A DNA stretch of 64,000 nucleotides, from positions 1,288,001 to 1,352,000 of the forward strand of contig NC_016452.1 in assembly GCF_000235365.1 (NCBI RefSeq). Direction: 5' to 3'. Below the pieces are notes generated by a model. The model searched no databases, was not told the DNA's origin, and saw only the letters and a program-made list of their open reading frames with translations. The stretch's first letter is position 1, and each line of letters starts with the position of its first letter. The position numbers and the translations under genes are program-made. This DNA comes from Eremothecium cymbalariae DBVPG#7215. Taxonomy: Eukaryota > Ascomycota > Saccharomycetes > Saccharomycetales > Saccharomycetaceae. Positions 18,433 through 29,615 of the stretch are shown in pieces.

Positions 18433-21400
18433 TTATGACTCCTCTAATACTTCGTCGTCATCCTGTTCCGGAGGTGGGCCATCTTGCGTTGGTCGAAAAA
18501 CAGGAATTTGAAATTGCGGAAACAATTGACGAGCAGCTGCAGACTGTTCTGCAGCGGTTGCTCCTGCAATCGTAAGCCCGTTCCCTTGCACCATCGCAGC
18601 TTGTTCATTATCCCATAAGGTACGAGCTCTCAGAAGCGCAACTTCCCTCTGCCTTGTCAAAACGGCCACATTGTTTTTAAGATATAACCTTAAAACAACA
18701 GTATCCAATTTATATTTTTTTAACATTTCTTCAAACCGCGGAGTCCATAGCATCCTCCAGATAGTGATAGCTTTGACATCACGAAGATTATTAATCTCAT
18801 ATATTCTTTTCTGAATATCACATATGGTGCGGTTCAAGTCTACAAGTAACATATAAATATGTGACATTTCAGCTAACATGGAACCCGTGTATTGAAATTG
18901 AATTCTTATGATACTGGAAACATTTACCTCAAAATCGGCGATGCGATCGTTCAATGCATGGAACTTCCTTACAATATCTGCTAACTCACTGTTTAAATCA
19001 TTAGAAGCACGAGGAGCCACTATCCCATCATGGTCACGCCATTCTGTTCTGAATGGTTCTTCACAAAAAGACTCATCAATTAACGGCATGAGTTCAGAGA
19101 CATCTTCACCAGTAACAGAATCATCCTGTGGAACTCTTCTTATAAAGGTAAGCAGGTCATCTATCCTCTCAAAATTTATATTTTGAAATGGTTCGTTCGC
19201 TGCGTTAAACATACTTGAGGCTGTCATCAATGCTGCGCTTTCTTGGTTTATTTCATCAGCAATTCTTTTTAGTGCCTCTTCTTCAGATTCATTAGGTCTA
19301 AATAGACCTCTAGCGATTAAAAATTCTATTAGTATCTTCCTTACCTTTGTAGTTGGGCCATCTGTTGGTCTTGTCATGCTCATTAAATGATGACGAAGCT
19401 TTTGAACACCTTTTCCAGAAAAGACACAAAAAATTTGACGTTGGTTGACTGTAAACTCACTTGGCGGTGGTCTGCAAAACTGTGTGATATCTGGTCTGAG
19501 AAAAGATGGTACTGCTGTTAACGACAAATGAGAAAGCTTAGGGCATGCCATTACCAATTCGTAAATTGGATAGATTGTCAAATTAGTACAGTAGGATAAA
19601 TGGACTCTTTCTAAAGTGTCGTTTCTACCACGTAAGGCAATCATGTTTAATAACCCTTCGTCAGTCATTTGAGAACATTTAACGAGACCTATTCTTTTTA
19701 GTTTAGTCAAATCCCCCAATTCGTATAGGGTGTGGTTAGTTAAATTGGTACAACAAGCAAAATCGACATATTGAATTCTTGGGCAATTTTGTATTAAAAC
19801 TTTGACACCATCATCAGTAATGTTAAAACAATGGCCAAAATGAACCGTTTGTAAATTTTTACCCAATTTCGATAAGGCAATTAAGGAATTATCAGTGATC
19901 CTGCTGCACTTACCCAAGTATACATTTCTCAACTTAGGCGCCAATTGTACTAATTTAGCAACAGTCTTATCAGTAATACTTTCACATGCGGATAAATCAA
20001 CGAGTCTTAACGCTGGTAAACTAGTAACGTTTAATGACAATTGCGTAGCAAAAGAATCACTTAATAGCATGTTTTGCGTTAATCTGAACTCGCGTAATTG
20101 AGGTAACTCAGTCATTAGAGTTACAATGCTTTCATTGTTTATCTGAGGGGTAGAGGTCAAATCAACCTCAACGAGTAGTGGGCATGAACGTGCCATTTTC
20201 ACCAACAGGGAATTAGTGATATTTTTATTAAAAGTTATCTTGACTCTCTTTAACATGGGTGCGTTCTCAACAAATTGTTCAATGGCATCACATGAGACCA
20301 AGTCCGCGCGGGGAACGTATAGTCCTTGGATTCGTTTACAATCTGTTGACAAAACGGTGAAAAGTTCGTTACCAACCTCTCGAATGCCTGTTATGTCAAC
20401 ACTTTGTAGAAACTTGCAACCTTTCAACACTTGTGCAATTGATTTAGTGGTAACCTGTTTACAAAACACTAAGGTTAGTCTTTCTAAATTTGGACAACCA
20501 ACGAAATGTAATAACTGTGAATCAGTCATATAGTCTCCTACAAATGAAAAGTTCAATCTTTTAATCATTGACCTATAATCGAAGACTAACTCTGTAGCTG
20601 GTTTCCTCATAGTATTCATAAAGAGGTCGAGCTGGGGTTTCTTGTTAATGTGAGGTCGGTAATATAAAAGTTTTACAATAATAGCAGCCCAAGCCTTGCA
20701 CACAGTCAATAATAATACAACATCTGTCTTTTGGCCGACCATTTCCAATACAAGGGAAAGGATCTCTTGGGGTAACTCTTTTAAGGGAAAGACAGATTTT
20801 GATGAGGCAACAATAGCGCCAGAGGCACAGATGTTGCTGGTTGTTGCGGCAATTACTCTGCTATTGTGGGTGTGATTGTTGTTGGTCGCGGCATAAAAAT
20901 AGTTGTTATTGTCGTTCTCGCTAGTGTTATTGTTAGAGTTGGCATTCGTGTTACCATTTATGTTTGTATGGCCGTTAGAAAATGGAGTACGAATGACACT
21001 CTGATGTAGGGGTTGATGTTGTAACTGTGGTGTTAGTCGATCAGTGGTATTCTCAGATTGATTATTAGACTCCACCATCAGTCTTAGTCTATCCCAATCA
21101 GATTCATCCATGTGATTTTCCATCAATGCAATTTTAATACCCAAGTTCTTATGAGGATCCCAGTCCATTAGTTGAGGTTTAAAATACTCAACAGGATTTC
21201 TCAAATATTCACCTCGAGCTTTCGCTATGAGATATCTCTGGACTTCAATCTTAAACTGTTGCATAGTTACTTGAAAGTTGCCTCTCAATCGTTGCATGTT
21301 TAAAGTTTCCATTTCTACCGCACGAAGCCTTATTCGCTGTACCTTGGACAAACGGCTAATATAGCGATTTTCAGATTCTGGATCATTTGTGTCGCCACTC

Positions 21401-22044
21401 CACTGCATCTGGCCAGACTGTAACTGTTGAAGCTTCAAATTGTCAGCCTCAAATGACTGTAATAACAAGGCTTTTCTTTTCCCTATAGTGTCTATAGCCT
21501 TCCGAAAAACAGAACGTGCCTCCGCTTGGAAAGCTTCAAATAGCCGCCGCTCTTCGGCAGAGGGTAGTTGCAATGATATGCTTTGCTCATCTTCTAACAG
21601 GTCCACATCGTTATCTACATCAACCACAGAAGCTGGTAAAAAACTGCTGTTTTCGGCATTATTATGAGTGATAGTAGCGTTATTATGGGTGTGGCCGTTG
21701 TGCATTCGCGCAACACCCAAACCACCGTTGTCAGTTGTAGAAGATGTTGGCAACGTCACCGATGCCCTCGTTGACGTGGCAGCTTGCTGAAAAAACCGGG
21801 CATTATGTCCTACAATACCTCTTGGCCAATCTCTGCCACTCTGCTGATCATTTAGCTGCGATATGTAAGTTTGCCCCCTTTGCGTAACCCTCGAAACTCG
21901 CTCCCGGAATTCTTGAGAGTATTGCTGCCGGTCAGTGTTAGACCTTGACGATATGGGATTTGTGAACCAACTTGCTGGCAGTCCAGATGCAGGTAATTGC
22001 CCGTTATTGGGACTGCTCGTATTGTTTGTACCACTGCTAGTCAT
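18433..22044 (-). CDS. GRR1: F-box/LRR subunit of SCF ubiquitin ligase
   Basis: Substrate receptor of SCF-Grr1, which targets G1 cyclins and controls glucose and amino-acid sensing. The product has 1203 residues (S. cerevisiae 1151). A long disordered N-terminus with coiled-coil segments leads to an F-box (FPLKELPQEILSLVLEMVG, about residues 419-466). A dozen cysteine-containing LRRs follow (about 500-790; e.g. CPNLERLTLVFCKQVTTKSI, LVDLSACESITDKTVAKLV), then a C-terminal helical region and an acidic tail. The TTG at 22137 opens the frame; the first ATG is at 22044. Asn-rich repeats near residue 360-395 are low complexity. In place of YJR090C. Confidence 0.97.
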   Translation of the reverse strand: MTSSGTNNTSSPNNGQLPASGLPASWFTNPISSRSNTDRQQYSQEFRERVSRVTQRGQTYISQLNDQQSGRDWPRGIVGHNARFFQQAATSTRASVTLPTSSTTDNGGLGVARMHNGHTHNNATITHNNAENSSFLPASVVDVDNDVDLLEDEQSISLQLPSAEERRLFEAFQAEARSVFRKAIDTIGKRKALLLQSFEADNLKLQQLQSGQMQWSGDTNDPESENRYISRLSKVQRIRLRAVEMETLNMQRLRGNFQVTMQQFKIEVQRYLIAKARGEYLRNPVEYFKPQLMDWDPHKNLGIKIALMENHMDESDWDRLRLMVESNNQSENTTDRLTPQLQHQPLHQSVIRTPFSNGHTNINGNTNANSNNNTSENDNNNYFYAATNNNHTHNSRVIAATTSNICASGAIVASSKSVFPLKELPQEILSLVLEMVGQKTDVVLLLTVCKAWAAIIVKLLYYRPHINKKPQLDLFMNTMRKPATELVFDYRSMIKRLNFSFVGDYMTDSQLLHFVGCPNLERLTLVFCKQVTTKSIAQVLKGCKFLQSVDITGIREVGNELFTVLSTDCKRIQGLYVPRADLVSCDAIEQFVENAPMLKRVKITFNKNITNSLLVKMARSCPLLVEVDLTSTPQINNESIVTLMTELPQLREFRLTQNMLLSDSFATQLSLNVTSLPALRLVDLSACESITDKTVAKLVQLAPKLRNVYLGKCSRITDNSLIALSKLGKNLQTVHFGHCFNITDDGVKVLIQNCPRIQYVDFACCTNLTNHTLYELGDLTKLKRIGLVKCSQMTDEGLLNMIALRGRNDTLERVHLSYCTNLTIYPIYELVMACPKLSHLSLTAVPSFLRPDITQFCRPPPSEFTVNQRQIFCVFSGKGVQKLRHHLMSMTRPTDGPTTKVRKILIEFLIARGLFRPNESEEEALKRIADEINQESAALMTASSMFNAANEPFQNINFERIDDLLTFIRRVPQDDSVTGEDVSELMPLIDESFCEEPFRTEWRDHDGIVAPRASNDLNSELADIVRKFHALNDRIADFEVNVSSIIRIQFQYTGSMLAEMSHIYMLLVDLNRTICDIQKRIYEINNLRDVKAITIWRMLWTPRFEEMLKKYKLDTVVLRLYLKNNVAVLTRQREVALLRARTLWDNEQAAMVQGNGLTIAGATAAEQSAAARQLFPQFQIPVFRPTQDGPPPEQDDDEVLEES

Positions 22045-23283
22045 TCTTGTGTTTCTCGCTGTTCGTCCCACAGAAATTTGGAAGACTCGCAAAAAAATAA
22101 AAAATAGAAGCTTTGTTAGATGCTGCGCCTTTCCCAACTATTCTAATAACGGTGTATGTCGTAACGCTATCCACCCGTTACACCTTCTATCCTCTTTCCC
22201 CCTAGTTGATTGCTCTATATCCTCTAAGCTGTAGTTCAATTATACTCTCTTGTATACTTGGAAACCTAGCTCCTATATCTGTTGTATCAACTGAAAAATC
22301 GACTTCTATCCAAAAATATGTATGGAATCAAATAGATTTCCCTTTTTACCTTATCTTGTATTTCTCAAAAACGTCTCTGCAACTAATTAAGGCCGAGATC
22401 TTACGTGCTTTCTAAAGGGGAAGAGACAATCACGGAAATGATATATATATGTAACTTGCTTCCCAACCAATCCACAAATATCCCAAGTATACCTGTGGTT
22501 TTCAAAAAACAAAAAAAGCCCCCTTTCTTCTTTATTTCCTCCGTTCTCTCTCTTCGCTCTCTCTCTTCGCTCTCCTTCCTCCCTTCTAAAAGACCAATCC
22601 TAATAACCCGTTACGTTATTCTTGCCCTAAAACTAACACCGCCCTTGCTATGTCCAATCTTGCAAATACAAACCTCCAATAAAAGCTTACCACTCTAATT
22701 GTGTTGCGATCTCCTAACCTAAACCGTTGGATTTTATATCAAAAACGATTCTTATATGGGAAAACCAGGGAAACAAATAAATATACGAATCGTACCTCCC
22801 AAGAACTTCGCAAAATCAACCTAAACTTTAACCTAATTCTTTGTATCTCTAAAACAACGGCTGATTCCTCCAACTCTCTTTTGCTTATTACCTCCTTTGA
22901 TTGGATTGAACTCTGATTTGACTTGGACTTGGGTGGCGATTTACTAGTAGCCAGGTTAGGTTTCCAATGCCCCTGCGCGAAGGCGTCTGTTTGCGGAGAA
23001 TGCGTTTTTAGATCTTTTGTGGAATTCAGATCACTAAATACGTTCTGCACAGGCGCAGACACGGGTCACAAGAAGAGGGCAGGAGAAGTGCTATGGAGGG
23101 GCTACGGAGAGGCTGCAGAGGTGGGATATGGGGGCATCATGTGGGTTTCCTTTTCTGTAGACAGACGTGATACACTTCGATAATCAGTTTTGCGTGTACA
23201 CTGTTGTGTTTTAGTATAAAATGAGGTTTTGGTGAAGCCGGACAGCAATGCTGTACGGGTGTGGGAGGGGCGGTCGGTCCAGC

Positions 23284-23327
23284 TGTCCGTGTCCGGGCCA
23301 TCGCAAGCGATGGCCCGGACACGGACA
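23284..23327. repeat. Perfect hairpin, 21-bp arms, 2-nt loop
   Basis: Left arm 23284-23304 and right arm 23307-23327 are exact reverse complements around AA. The core reads CGGGCCATCGC-AA-GCGATGGCCCG. GC-rich, in a spacer that is otherwise AT-rich. Confidence 0.95.
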
Positions 23328-23419
23328 TGGAGTCTGGTGTATCCAGGTCTCTCTCTGTGCACGGCGCCTACTACGGCAGTTCGTATCGGTGTGGCAGTCT
23401 TAGGTGGTTCATCATGCCT

Positions 23420-23468
23420 CAAATGGCCCTTCAGGACCCCCCTTCAGGGGGTCCTGAAGGGCCATTTG
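23420..23468. repeat. Perfect hairpin, 22-bp arms, 5-nt loop
   Basis: Left arm 23420-23441 and right arm 23447-23468 are exact reverse complements around CTTCA; the outer part reads CAAATGGCCC...GGGCCATTTG. It is unrelated in sequence to the hairpin 93 bp to its left. Confidence 0.95.
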
Positions 23469-23772
23469 GCAGCCTTTGGTGCGGTGGCTGCTTGCATGGT
23501 GGGTTACCCGGTTTTTGAGGGTCATATTGAGCAGCGACCTTTTTTGTTTGCAGACCAAAAATTTTCAAGATCACTATTTTCTAGTAGTGTTTCCCACCAT
23601 CAAGATATAAACATACACGTAAAAGAAGAAAGTTATTGCAGTGTAGAGGGTCGGTATTAGGTGCTATCCGTGTTAGGTTTAGTGCTAGGTAGTTTGGGAT
23701 AAGATATTGATCGAAATAAGGCGACTAAAGGGTGGTTTCTGATCTAATTGACGGGTTTTCTCTTCGCCCAAG

Positions 23773-25353
23773 ATGTCGATGTTTTCAACACCTTTGAAAA
23801 GTAATGTTGGGTACACGAACGCGTTGATTCCAAATAACACGCCGATGACAGGAGGTGGGGTTGGGGATAATATGAGTGGTGATAAGTCGGCTGTGCTGAC
23901 TGCGGCGTCGGCGGCAGCCGCAGTCGCGGCAGGAGTGTCCGCTAATCAGTTTCAGCTTTCTACGTATAATCCGATGAGTGTGAATAGTTCTAATGAACAT
24001 GTTCGTGTCAATGGACTTGGGACTAGGGCACCTCTTGATTTGGCGTCGCATTATATTGATCACTTGCAGCGGCGGGACGAATCGACGGCGGTTTTGGATG
24101 AGAGGTCTTATTACAACAATGGGGTGAATTATAACTTTTCTAAGGAGATTGGGGGACTTGGAGCGTTTACTCCATTTGAACGCGTAAATGTGATCAACAT
24201 ACCTGATGAAATTTTACAAGAAGTTTCAAAGGCTGAGATTAAAAACGATATGGGGATATTTCCAGAGTTGGATCGTTGCTGGATTATTATTGATAACAAG
24301 TTGATCCTTTGGAACATTAAAGATCCTACAGACTTTCAGTCAATTGACGACGTTAAGCATACAATTCTAAAGGTAAAATTGGTTAAACCTAAGCACGATA
24401 TGTTTGTGAATAATATCAACTACATGTTAGTCATTGCTACTCCCTTTGATGTGTACTTGTTAGCAGTTTCATATAAAAAACTCGCAGGAGAACTCAACAT
24501 TTATAACACAGGTATGTGTGTATCTGTTAACGGTTTAGATGTTTACGATATTGTGTCCTATGAGAAAACAGGCCAAATCTTTTTTGTTGGTAAAGTAAAC
24601 GGTACCAATATTTGGGAATTGCAATATTCCAGCTCTGAGGATTGGTTCAACAGTAAATGTAATAAGGTGTGTTTGACGCAGCTTGCATTGTCTAGTTTGC
24701 TTCCTACTAATATAATATCCAAGTTTCCTGGGAGCGGTATAATACGCTCCTTTTTCGAAGAAGAGTCTAAATTCTCTCAGGAATGGATAGTTCAACTTGC
24801 TGTGGATCAATCTCGTGGTATCTTGTATTCCCTCTCATCAAAGTCTACGATAAGGGCTTATAAAGTGAATGCTCGATCTATAGATGGCCCGATCTCTATT
24901 GAACCAGGTTATATTAAACGGATCATTGGGACTACGACTGCAAAAGGAGCTGCGATTCTGGGAAATAATTATTTAAAGATCTCAAAGATTATTGTCGTTT
25001 CGCAATCTGAAAACAATAACTTGTTCTTAGTTGCCATTACTATAGGTGGGGTTCGTTTATATTTCAACGGTTCATTAAGTCCAAGTAATGTGGAGGCTCT
25101 AACATTGGAATCCATTAAATTCCCCCCAAGTTCGGTCACATCAGAAGCTATTGAACAGGAATTGCAACAGCAGCAACAGCAACAACAAATTAAAGCCATA
25201 CCATTTTATTCCTCATTGAATTCTTCTGAATCAATACAATTGAAATACCAAAAAAAATCGTCAGTCTTGCTGGAGACTACATCAGCATCTACAATTGTAT
25301 CACCCGGTATTTTCTTCTCATCTGTAATTAAGAAGACATTATCCCCACAACAA

Positions 25354-25385
<32 letters not shown>

Positions 25386-28137
25386 ATCCGTTCAATCAAA
25401 TTCGGCTCCATCTGCAAGACCAGCTGTTCAATACAAGCTATTTGTCAGCGTGCCAGATTACGGAATTCTAAAACAACATGGGAAATACATTGAAAATGCC
25501 ACTTTTCTGGATACCACAGGGTTCATAAAAGATATTGCACCTATCACGCCGTTATTTAATGCCACAAATAAACCAGAGGGATATGCTAACGAATTTGCCA
25601 CTCAGTATAGCCCAGAATGTTTGAAAATTGCTGTTTTAACCAACACTTCTGTTGAAATCTATCGTTATCGCACTCCAGACCAAGTGTTTGAATCGTTGAT
25701 TGAAAATCCATTGCCATTTGTTTTAAACTTTGGTATGGCAGAAGCATGCTCTTCGGCTTTATTCGTGACCTGTAAATTTAACAGGGCCGAATCTCTTAGG
25801 TCTAATGCGTTGACATTCTTTACAGTTGGTATTCCAAACGTTGTTGAAATTAAACCTAGATATAACAACTACGCTGCCTCTGCTGTTTCTTCTTTGTTAA
25901 TCAAACCGCCTGTTGCGACAACACCTCAGAAAAGTAATATTATTAACAGTTCAAACTCAAATATGAACAGTAACTACAACTTGGATGATGTTGTTTTGTC
26001 GCCAAGATTCTATGGTATCGCTTTGTTGATCACCCGATTGTTCAGAGATATTTGGAATAAGAACATCTTTACTGTAAAAGATGCTGCAAAATATGACTAT
26101 CATGGTAACTTGGTTAAGGACTCAGTCCCGGACTGTGATTTAATATCCATGGTCTCCATTTCGAAGCAAGATCTCGAGTATTACTTGTCTTCAATTATGA
26201 TTTTGAATGAATTCTTCACTTCATATGGTACATCTATCACAACGATTACTTCAACTGGATTAACTGACGGCAAAGTTGTTGATCGATCAGAGGAAGTTGC
26301 TCATCAGGCAGAAGTTATTGCTGTTAGCGCATTAATTAGGTTGGTACAATCTATGAAGGAAGCATTGTCTTTTCTGAATGTGTTATTTGAGGAGAGTGAA
26401 ATTGAAGGCTTTGAGGGTCAATATTTGGCGTTCAAGGATATCATGAAGTTTTTGAGTCTTGATATCCAATCAGATTTGACTAAGTTGAAGTTCAAAGACA
26501 TCTTTGCTCCAAATGATAATTCTAAAGGCTTAGTTAGGGAAATTTTGTCATCTATAATCAACAGGAATATATCCAGAGGTGGTTTCATCGAATATATTGC
26601 AACTGCTTTGCAAGAACGGTGCGGTTCATTCTGCTCTAGTGGAGATGTTCTAGGTTTTAGAGCTGTTGAACATTTAAGAAAGGCCAAGGAGGTGGGTCTG
26701 AGAGACTTGGATACATTAAACTATCATTTAACCAATGCTACAAGGTTGTTTGAAAAAATAGTTGATGATATTTCTATCGACAAGTTAAAAGAGGCTGTCT
26801 CAATAATGGTTGAATTGAATTACTATCCTAAAACTATTGAATTTTTATTGAACATTGCTAACTCTGTTGACAAGGGTAGGCTAGCATATCAGTACGTTTC
26901 TGATGGCTGTTTAGAACATGATGAGAAAAAGAAATACTTCGATAAGCGTGTGGCAATATACGATTTGGTATTTGAAACCTTGATAAGTATTGACGATTTA
27001 GCATCTAAGAATACCCAAGCCTCTCCACCAAATAAATATTCGCAGGAAAATAATGAGTTTACTAAGCTGAGGGAGGAAAGTTATCACACCGCTTTAACGT
27101 ATGATGACAAGTTGTTCCACTATCAATTATATGATTGGCTGGTTTCTCAAAATAGTCAAGATAAGTTGTTACAGTTGGATACCGTATTTATTCTTCCATA
27201 TTTGCAAGAGAAATCTGTATCTTCCTTGGAAATATCTAACCTGTTGTGGGTTTACCAATCTAAAAGATCCAATTTCCTATCTGCTGCCCAGATTTTGTAC
27301 TCATTATCTTTTTCTGACTTTGACATAGGATTAAACACTAGAATAGAGTATCTTTCTAGAGCCAATGGTTTCTGTAATGGTGTTTGTCCTCCTAACCAAA
27401 GACATCAAATGATTCAACTGTCTAGTATGGTTCAAGAATTATTTGACGTTGCGGTTGTTCAGGATGAACTTCTTGCATTGGTTAAGAATGATTCAAGAAT
27501 CGATGAAGAGAACAAAAAGGAACTGATAAAGCAGCTAAATGGTAAGATTTTACCGGTCAGTGACTTATTTAATGACTTTGCCGATCCTCTAGGTTATTAT
27601 GAGGTTTGTTTGACCATTTTCAAGATTTCGGACTTTAGGAATTACGAAGAGATAATGTCCAAGTGGATGGAACTCTTCGATTCACTAAAGGATGAACTGA
27701 AATCTGGAAGTAATGATATTGACGAGAGTTCAAACTTCATTAATTTGTTGTCCAGTGTTGTTATAAAGACAGGAAAAAGCGTGCGTACGAGTGAATTTGT
27801 TTTCCCAATATCAGATTTGCTTCCTGTTATTTCAAACCTCTTTTCTGAAAGTTTACCCAAAGACCATGTACAACCTGGTGCTGTTGCGTCCATTTTCATA
27901 TCAGCTGGTGTTTCCTATGACAAGCTCTATTATGTTTTAAAGGATTTGATTGAAACTTCTGAGTCCACCAACACTACTTACAAAACCGAAATTGCTTGGT
28001 TAATAAAGGACTGGTACCGATCGGACAGGAAGTTGAGAGATATTATTACTTATGACGATTTGCGCAACTTGGAAGAATATAGCATTGAAACAGACCCTAT
28101 TGATAAATACATGAAAAGGACTGGGAACAGCATTTAG
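23773..28137 (+). CDS. NUP170: Inner-ring nucleoporin Nup170/Nup157
   Basis: A large scaffold nucleoporin (Nup155 family) of the nuclear pore inner ring, also linked to silent chromatin. The 1454 residues lie between S. cerevisiae Nup170 (1502) and Nup157 (1391). The N-terminal region is disordered, then a beta-propeller (about 150-700; typical segment FPELDRCWIIIDNKLILWNI) and an alpha-helical solenoid to the C-terminus. Two glutamine runs, at about residues 464-473 and 525-540, interrupt a propeller loop; the second is a CAG/CAA tract. This single gene is the counterpart of the duplicate pair YBL079W/YER105C. Start ATG 23773. Confidence 0.96.
25348..25385 (+). repeat. CAA/CAG trinucleotide run encoding poly-Gln
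   Basis: An in-frame run of CAA then mostly CAG codons inside NUP170, encoding about 14 consecutive glutamines. A shorter interrupted run lies at 25165-25190. The near-pure CAG part could vary in length between strains. Confidence 0.95.
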
Positions 28138-28832
28138 CACAATAGAGCAACTTGCAATAACAACAAAAAAATACATATATGTATATTAGGAACTTGTAGA
28201 ATTAATAAATTGTTTCATTTAAAAATATCATACATTGCTCCCTTTGTCTTGCCTTGTATTATGTATGTTCATTGTCTTCATGCTTTGCAGAGCCATTGTA
28301 CAACACCCAATAACGTCTTGTGCGTTAGAAAAGTTGCACACATACACGCACTTTGACTAAATAAATGTATCACCCATTACATGGGGAGGCATAGATACCT
28401 ATACGTATATGTATCTACGTATATAATATAATATAATATAATATATATATATTATATATATAGTAGACATGTAGAGTTGTAAGTAGAACGGATTCTTCAC
28501 ATTTTACATATCCTTTTTATATTACCTTGGGATGGATAGATATAACACTAAGACAGAACAAGCTTGAGGTATAATAAAATGGGACAGGAATACCAAGCAA
28601 CCCCACCTATCATAACCAATATTGTCAAACAGATAAATAACCAATCGATTGATTGATTGATCAATCAATCAATCGTATAGGACCAACCAATATAATCATA
28701 ACCATATAATGGAAAAAGGATTGATAATAAATGGAAAAAGACAACTAATAATAGATCAATCATATAGCAACGGTTGACGACATGCAGGCATATTCTTTTG
28801 GAATCTGTAGTTGTGCTAAACATTCCATCTCC
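28138..28832. other. Convergent NUP170-ATG8 spacer
   Basis: AT-rich 3' regions with no gene. It holds a (TAATA)/(TA) microsatellite at about 28421-28462 and a perfect 30-bp palindrome at 28646-28675. Confidence 0.5.
28646..28675. repeat. Perfect 30-bp palindrome of GATT/AATC units
   Basis: The left half is CGATTGATTGATTGA (28646-28660) and the right half is its exact inverse (28661-28675), with no spacer. It looks like a GATT microsatellite meeting its inverted copy. Confidence 0.95.
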
Positions 28833-29186
28833 TTAATCATCACCAAATGTATTCTCACCTGAATATTTGACATATAAAAACCCATCCTTATCCTTATGTT
28901 CTTGATAAACTGCAAACATTAGCGCCGCTGTAGGTGGCAAAGTGTCATTGACAAAGATAAAGATAGCTTTCTCAGCAGGAAGCTTAATCCTTCTCCTGAT
29001 AACATACACAAACTGGCCCACAGTGAGGTCGGCTGGCACTAAATATTTACGCCTATCCACCTCTGGGATATCTGATTTCTCGGCCCTTTCACAAATAACT
29101 GGAACACGATTCTCAAATTGAGAACAGATTCTCTCCGATTCAGCCTTTCTCTTCTCGAAAGGGTACTCTGACTTAAACGAAGACAT
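28833..29186 (-). CDS. ATG8: Autophagy ubiquitin-like protein Atg8
   Basis: Conjugated to phosphatidylethanolamine on autophagosomal membranes. The 117-residue protein has the N-terminal helices ([17 protein letters not shown]) and the ubiquitin-like core with the Atg8 hallmark [20 protein letters not shown] and the [15 protein letters not shown] segment. It ends in FGDD. The conserved glycine is G115, so Atg4 must remove two aspartates (S. cerevisiae removes one arginine). Position next to NUP170 matches YBL078C-YBL079W. Start ATG 29186. Confidence 0.99.
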   Translation of the reverse strand: MSSFKSEYPFEKRKAESERICSQFENRVPVICERAEKSDIPEVDRRKYLVPADLTVGQFVYVIRRRIKLPAEKAIFIFVNDTLPPTAALMFAVYQEHKDKDGFLYVKYSGENTFGDD

Positions 29187-29615
29187 ATCTCACAATATTT
29201 TTTGCGAAGAAATGAACTATAGTTGAGCAGTGGTAATACCAGGTCTAATTACTATTAGTAATGATTTCTTAAAAATAGGTGGAAATATCAGTACTAATAG
29301 TAGTAGTGGCAGCAATAATTGTATGAAAATGACGCCAAATCTTGTGCCGCTTTCTTTATTTTTTATTAACAAAACCTTCAGTTGAATGCAGACACTAAGT
29401 GAGTGAGTGAATTGGTAGATTTTGTTCCCTTTAAGTAGTATCAACCAGATACGCTGACTGTGCCAAGTCTTTAAGCCCCTGTTAGAAGTAAGTCCATCTC
29501 CGTGCCCCTTGACGCGATCGGAAAGATGAGCCGGTAACAAAAGCATAAAGCCGGGTAACAGCATATTCATGTCACGTGAAGATATGGTAATGATCAAATG
29601 CATGATGGCAAACAG
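29187..29615. other. ATG8 promoter region
   Basis: The 429-bp gap between RTT105 and ATG8 must hold the ATG8 promoter. It contains CACGTG near 29573-29578. A 128-codon frame (29217-29603, minus) fills it but shows no recognisable family. Confidence 0.45.

Larger units (their letters stand above)
22045..23772. other. Divergent GRR1-NUP170 spacer
   Basis: A 1.7-kb spacer joining two ancestral synteny blocks. It includes pyrimidine-rich runs (CTCTCTCTTCG repeats near 22545-22575) and two perfect hairpins at 23284-23327 and 23420-23468. Several short frames overlap in the GC-richer part (22.9-23.6 kb). None has an ATG start plus recognisable protein features, so I call no gene. Confidence 0.6.

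Noticed and set aside
23229..23660. 143-codon frame over the two hairpins
   Set aside because: It starts at TTG and its codons simply read through the hairpin arms. Overlapping frames exist on both strands, as expected in GC-richer DNA.
29217..29603. 128-codon ATG frame with a hydrophobic C-terminus between RTT105 and ATG8
   Set aside because: It fills the space needed for the ATG8 promoter, shows no known family, and S. cerevisiae has no gene in this interval. Conservation could change this view.
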